NCBI RefSeq assembly: GCF_042657185.1
Contig: NZ_JBHSNN010000008.1
Reading direction: 5' to 3' (one strand)
DNA from: Ureibacillus thermophilus
GTDB taxonomy: Bacteria; Bacillota; Bacilli; Bacillales_A; Planococcaceae
DNA: 64,000 nucleotides
Shown here: positions 61,013-64,000 of the stretch, piece by piece
Position numbering within the stretch: the first letter of the stretch is position 1
How the letters are laid out: every line of letters starts with the position of its first letter
Program-made: the position numbers and the translations under genes
The notes under the pieces: generated by a model
What the model was told of the DNA's origin: nothing
What the model saw: only the letters and a program-made list of their open reading frames with translations
Database searches by the model: none

Positions 61013-61786
61013 TTGATACGGCTAGAAAATGTAACGGTCATACGCAATGGAAAACAATTATTGAAAAATATTAATTGGACTGTACAGAAAGGGGAACACT
61101 GGGCCATTCTTGGTCTGAATGGGTCCGGCAAAACATCGCTCTTGAACGTCATAAACGGCTATTTATATCCAACTTCCGGAAAGGTTCGGGTATTGGGAGA
61201 AGAATTTGGAAAAACCAATATTCCGGAATTAAGAAAAGAACTTGGGTTTATTAGTTCTTCACTTAAACAGCAATTGAAAGATTATGATTCAGTATTAAGC
61301 ATTGTACTCAGCGGGATTTTTGCCTCCATCGGTTTATATGAAGCCGTTGAAAGAAAAGATCTAGATGAAGCCCGTAAACTGATGGAGCAATTGGGCATTA
61401 AACATTTGGAAAATTCCCAATATGGTTTATTATCTGAAGGGGAAAAACAGAGGGTGCTGATTGCAAGAGCCCTTATGGCGAAACCAAAAATACTTATTTT
61501 GGATGAACCTTGCAATGGGCTGGATATAATTGCAAGGGAAGAGTTTTTGGAGTTTATTGAAAACCTTGCACAGCAAGAATTTTGTCCAACTTTGATTTAT
61601 GTAACCCATCATGTGGAAGAAATTTTGCCTTGCTTTTCTCACGCTTTGTTGTTAAAAGAAGGGGAAGTCTATACAAAAGGGCTTACAAAGAATCTGTTAA
61701 CGGAAGAAAGTCTGTCTCAATTTTTTGGAAGAACGGTTGCTATACAGGAAGAGCAAAATCGAACTTGGATTGCTATTAAATCATAA
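61013..61786 (+). CDS. ABC transporter ATP-binding protein (YlmA-like)
   Basis: 257 residues with Walker A GLNGSGKTS (about 34-42), signature LSEGEKQRV, Walker B ILILDEPCNGLD and the His switch VTHHVEE. No membrane partner is adjacent, as is usual for the YlmA subgroup, whose substrate is unknown. Starts at TTG 61013 with GGGGGAAG upstream. The signal peptidase gene follows closely. Confidence 0.88.
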   Translation: MIRLENVTVIRNGKQLLKNINWTVQKGEHWAILGLNGSGKTSLLNVINGYLYPTSGKVRVLGEEFGKTNIPELRKELGFISSSLKQQLKDYDSVLSIVLSGIFASIGLYEAVERKDLDEARKLMEQLGIKHLENSQYGLLSEGEKQRVLIARALMAKPKILILDEPCNGLDIIAREEFLEFIENLAQQEFCPTLIYVTHHVEEILPCFSHALLLKEGEVYTKGLTKNLLTEESLSQFFGRTVAIQEEQNRTWIAIKS

Positions 61787-61805
61787 ATCAAGAGGAGGAC
61801 GTTCG

Positions 61806-62360
61806 ATGACAGAGAAAAAGTTTTGGAAAGAATGCTTCTCTTGGTTATTCGTATTGGCGACAGGAATAGCCTTTGCATTCATTATAAAACAATACGTCTT
61901 TTCACCCATTATTGTAAACGGGGCTTCCATGTTTCCTACCTATGAAGATAAGGATGTTATTATTGTCAGCAAATTCAGTGAAATCGAGCGTTTTGACCAT
62001 GTTGTTTTCAAGGCGCCTTATGAAGATGAATATTACATAAAGCGCGTCATCGGTTTGCCTGGGGATACTATCGAGATGAAAGATGATGTGTTAATCATTA
62101 ATGGAAAAGAATATGAAGAACCTTATGTAAATCGTACTTCCGAATTAAATTTGCGCGTGACGGAAGATTTTACGTTGGAAGAATTGACTGGGGAAAAGAC
62201 GGTTCCAGAAGGATCTCTTTTTGTCCTAGGAGATAACCGATTGAAAAGTTTTGACAGCCGCCATTTTGGTCTGATTCCAATCGATGATGTTTATGGCGAA
62301 TCCAAAATTAGAATTTTTCCATTACAGAATATAAAGGTTTTTTATCATCCTTATGAATGA
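61806..62360 (+). CDS. sipS: Type I signal peptidase
   Basis: Membrane-bound protease that removes signal peptides outside the cell. The 184 residues have one N-terminal helix (about 11-29), the catalytic Ser41 in NGASMFPT, the general base Lys79 in YYIKRVIGLPGD, and the C-terminal LGDNRLKSFDSRHFG box. ATG 61806 follows AGAGGAGG. A frame reaching further upstream overlaps the ABC gene and is not the start. Which Sip paralogue is unclear. Confidence 0.95.
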   Translation: MTEKKFWKECFSWLFVLATGIAFAFIIKQYVFSPIIVNGASMFPTYEDKDVIIVSKFSEIERFDHVVFKAPYEDEYYIKRVIGLPGDTIEMKDDVLIINGKEYEEPYVNRTSELNLRVTEDFTLEELTGEKTVPEGSLFVLGDNRLKSFDSRHFGLIPIDDVYGESKIRIFPLQNIKVFYHPYE

Positions 62361-62368
62361 ATGGGAAA

Positions 62369-62407
62369 TGCACCATTTTTTAATTGGGAAAGATGGTGTA
62401 TTTTTTA
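62369..62407 (+). terminator. Terminator after the signal peptidase gene
   Basis: TGCACCAT (62369-62376) pairs with ATGGTGTA (62393-62400, one G-T pair), then six T. Confidence 0.75.
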
Positions 62408-62454
62408 TTCTGTTGACTTGTCCAACAATTGATGTATAAGAAAGGTGTTTGAAA

Positions 62455-63096
62455 ATGTATTATCCAATGATGATGAATTTAGAAGGGAAAAATGTCGTAA
62501 TCATTGGTGGAGGGCATGTTGCCTATCAGAAACTAAAAGGGCTTGAAGGAACAAATGCCATTATTACCGTTGTGAGTCCGGAAATTCTGCCGGAAATAAA
62601 AGAATGGATACTCCGCCATGATGCAAAATGGATTCCAAAAGAATTTGAACCTTCCGATATTGAACATGCTAATCTCATTTTTGCTGCGACAAATCAGCCG
62701 GCTGTCCAGCGAGAAATAAAGAAGCATAAAAAGAACCATCAATTATTGCTTCTCGCCGATCGCCCAAATGAAAGCGACTTTATCACACCGGCGACCCTTC
62801 ACAGAGGAAAGCTATCCATTTCAATTTCTACTAATGGTGCAAGCCCATCTTTGGCCAAAAAAATCAAAAAAGAGCTGGAACAGCAGTTTGATGAAAACTT
62901 TGGGGAGTATGTGCAATTTTTAGAGGAAGCACGAAAAATGATTTTGAACCAAATTGATGACCCTTCCTTTAGAAAATATTGTTTAACTCGGTTATTGGAT
63001 TCGGATTTTTATAAACTGACAATGAAAGGGAATATAGAAAAAAGAAATCAATTACTGCAGAATTTGTTAAATAGTTGCAATAAAAATTTTATGTAA
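62455..63096 (+). CDS. sirC: Precorrin-2 dehydrogenase (SirC type)
   Basis: NAD-dependent oxidation of precorrin-2 to sirohydrochlorin, shared by siroheme and anaerobic B12 synthesis. The 213 residues have a Rossmann domain (VVIIGGGHVAYQK, about 12-24; FAATNQP; DRPNESDFITPA) and the dimerisation domain with the ISTNGASPSLAKKIK motif (about 124-138). It lacks the CysG methylase part, supplied by cobA at 54.3 kb. Start is ATG 62455, 7 bases behind AAAGGTG. It would complete the route from uroporphyrinogen III to the CbiX substrate. Confidence 0.93.
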   Translation: MYYPMMMNLEGKNVVIIGGGHVAYQKLKGLEGTNAIITVVSPEILPEIKEWILRHDAKWIPKEFEPSDIEHANLIFAATNQPAVQREIKKHKKNHQLLLLADRPNESDFITPATLHRGKLSISISTNGASPSLAKKIKKELEQQFDENFGEYVQFLEEARKMILNQIDDPSFRKYCLTRLLDSDFYKLTMKGNIEKRNQLLQNLLNSCNKNFM

Positions 63097-63232
63097 ACTA
63101 AAAACATCCATCCATCAAAGAATGTTGCATTTTTCTTTTTATATATGGCTTGCCATGACAAGGGAAAAATTTGGCCCACACAGCCAATTGACTCCATTGT
63201 TGCATACAATGCAGTAAGGAAGGGGGCAAATC

Positions 63233-63448
63233 ATGTTTGAGAAAATAAAATATTTAATTGGCAAGCCTATTGGTGTCCATTTTAAAAACGGTTTAAGCGT
63301 TTCTGGGGTATTATGTGATGTCAGTGATGAAGAAATTTCCATTATCGAATATTTATATCAAGAAAAATTTATTCAACGGTATTATGATGTTCAAATGATT
63401 CAGGGGATTTATATGTTTCCGAGCTGTTCAGATGAATATTTAAATTAA
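63233..63448 (+). CDS. Small hypothetical protein, possible Sm-like fold
   Basis: 71 residues, rich in alternating hydrophobic positions that suggest a beta barrel: IGKPIGVHFKNGLSVSGVL then DVSDEEISIIEYL then YDVQMIQGIYMFP. The pattern (strand, Asn-Gly turn, G-V-L, D-x-x-D-E) recalls Sm-like or DUF2642-type proteins, but I cannot assign a family. AAGGAAGGGGG precedes ATG 63233. The IS end begins 3 bases after its stop. Confidence 0.65.
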   Translation: MFEKIKYLIGKPIGVHFKNGLSVSGVLCDVSDEEISIIEYLYQEKFIQRYYDVQMIQGIYMFPSCSDEYLN

Positions 63449-63452
63449 TTCG

Positions 63453-63501
63453 GGGCTGTCCGAAAAGTCGATTGAATCGACCTTCGGCTCAGCCCTTTTT
63501 T
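63453..63501 (+). terminator. Terminator-like hairpin at the IS left end
   Basis: Around the perfect palindrome GTCGATT-G-AATCGAC (63467-63481), CGAA/TTCG and GGGCTG/CAGCCC extend the stem to 63453-63495; six T follow. It would block transcription entering the element. Confidence 0.7.
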
Positions 63502-63517
63502 CTGTTTTTAGGGTACA

Positions 63518-63583
63518 AAAAAATCGTCCTTTTTTATAGAATGAAATTGACCAAAAAACATTCTAAAGAAAGGACGATTTTTT
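63518..63583 (+). promoter_or_regulatory. Hairpin masking the transposase ribosome-binding site
   Basis: AAAAAATCGTCCT (63518-63530) is a perfect inverted repeat of AGGACGATTTTTT (63571-63583), with further pairing of TAGAATG and CATTCTA inside. The right arm contains the AAAGGA site of the transposase, so read-through RNA from outside would hide it. Confidence 0.65.
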
Positions 63584-64000
63584 ATGAATAATCAAATGAC
63601 TATTCAAGAAAATTATAACACGCAATTAGAAATGACTCTAGAGGGTATTCAAAAAATAGAGGTTCAAAAGAACAAGAAACGCAAAAAGCTAGTTTTCCAA
63701 CCTTATTGCAATCGTCAAGTCATGAGCATTTTAGATATCGAAATGTATATTCCTGAAAATCATGTCGCCCGTTTAGTGGATGAAATGGTGGAATCGATTC
63801 CGGATGAAGTGTTGTATACTCATTATGTTGGTGGGGGTCGTGCACCCTATCACCCTAAAATGTTATTGAAAGTGATTTTATATGCGTACACTCAAAACGT
63901 TTATTCAAGTCGGAAAATGGCGCAAATGATGAAAGAAAATCTTCCGATGATGTGGTTGGCGGGATTGCAAACCCCTGACCATCGCACAATAAATGATTTT
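63584..64000 (+). CDS. IS1182-family transposase, N-terminal part
   Basis: 139 codons to the window edge, no stop. After a basic N-terminal stretch (KKRKKL-like, near 30-37), the product shows the DUF772 transposase N-terminal domain: IPENHVARLVDEMVESIPD (about 58-76), RAPYHPKMLLKVILYAYTQN (near 87-106), YSSRKMAQMMKENLPMMWL and TPDHRTINDF at the edge. The DDE catalytic part lies outside. It begins at ATG 63584, 8-10 bases after AAAGGA. Confidence 0.85.
   Translation, partial: MNNQMTIQENYNTQLEMTLEGIQKIEVQKNKKRKKLVFQPYCNRQVMSILDIEMYIPENHVARLVDEMVESIPDEVLYTHYVGGGRAPYHPKMLLKVILYAYTQNVYSSRKMAQMMKENLPMMWLAGLQTPDHRTINDF

Larger units (their letters stand above)
63452..64000 (+). mobile_element. IS1182-type insertion sequence, left part
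   Basis: Begins with GGGGCTGTCCGAAAAGTCG at 63452, the kind of terminus seen at IS1182-family ends, followed by a transposase gene that runs off the window. The right end and target duplication cannot be seen. Insertion lies just behind the small ORF that ends at 63448. Confidence 0.75.

Overview
The window reads as chromosome of a low-GC, endospore-forming member of the Bacillales. From the left, the gene order yqhQ, yqhR, aroQ, yqhT, efp, spoIIIA, accBC, yqhY, nusB, folD, xseAB, ispA, dxs, tlyA, ahrC, recN, spoIVB, spo0A is the classical Bacillus order. A reduced spoIIIA operon, a full anaerobic cobalamin operon and Prli42 make a Planococcaceae-type organism (Ureibacillus or Lysinibacillus relative) my best guess. 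The taxonomy is inference. No tRNA, rRNA or CRISPR was seen.

Layout. 1-756: 3' part of an allantoinase gene. 0.85-24.5 kb: housekeeping and sporulation block, with three insertions relative to B. subtilis (a luciferase-like monooxygenase, glpK and a 46-codon ORF). A 276-bp nested palindromic repeat lies between efp and spoIIIAC, exactly where spoIIIAA and spoIIIAB would be expected. 24.7-26.6 kb: a FapA-like protein and YqzF. 26.9-32.7 kb: branched-chain amino acid catabolism (bcd, lpdV, bkdAA, bkdAB, bkdB) behind a good CodY-box match. 32.9-37.8 kb: methylmalonyl-CoA mutase subunits and the MeaB chaperone. 37.9-40.7 kb: bacilliredoxin, a 31-codon prli42 gene on the minus strand, methylmalonyl-CoA epimerase and propionyl-CoA carboxylase beta. 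40.97-57.2 kb: a cobalamin riboswitch with terminator, followed by cobalt transport (cbiMNQO) and 13 corrin genes as far as cobyric acid synthase. 57.5-63.4 kb: peptidase, CheW-like protein, DNA alkylation repair pair, ABC ATPase, signal peptidase, precorrin-2 dehydrogenase and a small ORF. 63.45-64 kb: left end of an IS1182-type element running off the window.

How it fits together. Valine and isoleucine enter through leucine dehydrogenase and the branched-chain 2-oxoacid dehydrogenase. The resulting propionyl-CoA would be carboxylated (PccB with a biotin partner), epimerised (Mce) and isomerised by the B12-dependent mutase (MutAB, protected by MeaB). The B12 operon that makes the cofactor follows directly. 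SirC near 62.5 kb makes the sirohydrochlorin used by CbiX.

The most unusual feature is the compact SpoIIIA system. The AA ATPase and AB are absent. AE lacks its N-terminal extracytoplasmic part, AF is reduced to about 45 residues (two membrane segments), and AG lacks most of the insertion that builds the large beta-structure of the B. subtilis ring. Several starts were placed by ribosome-binding site and family alignment and differ from the longest open frame; this is stated in the entries.
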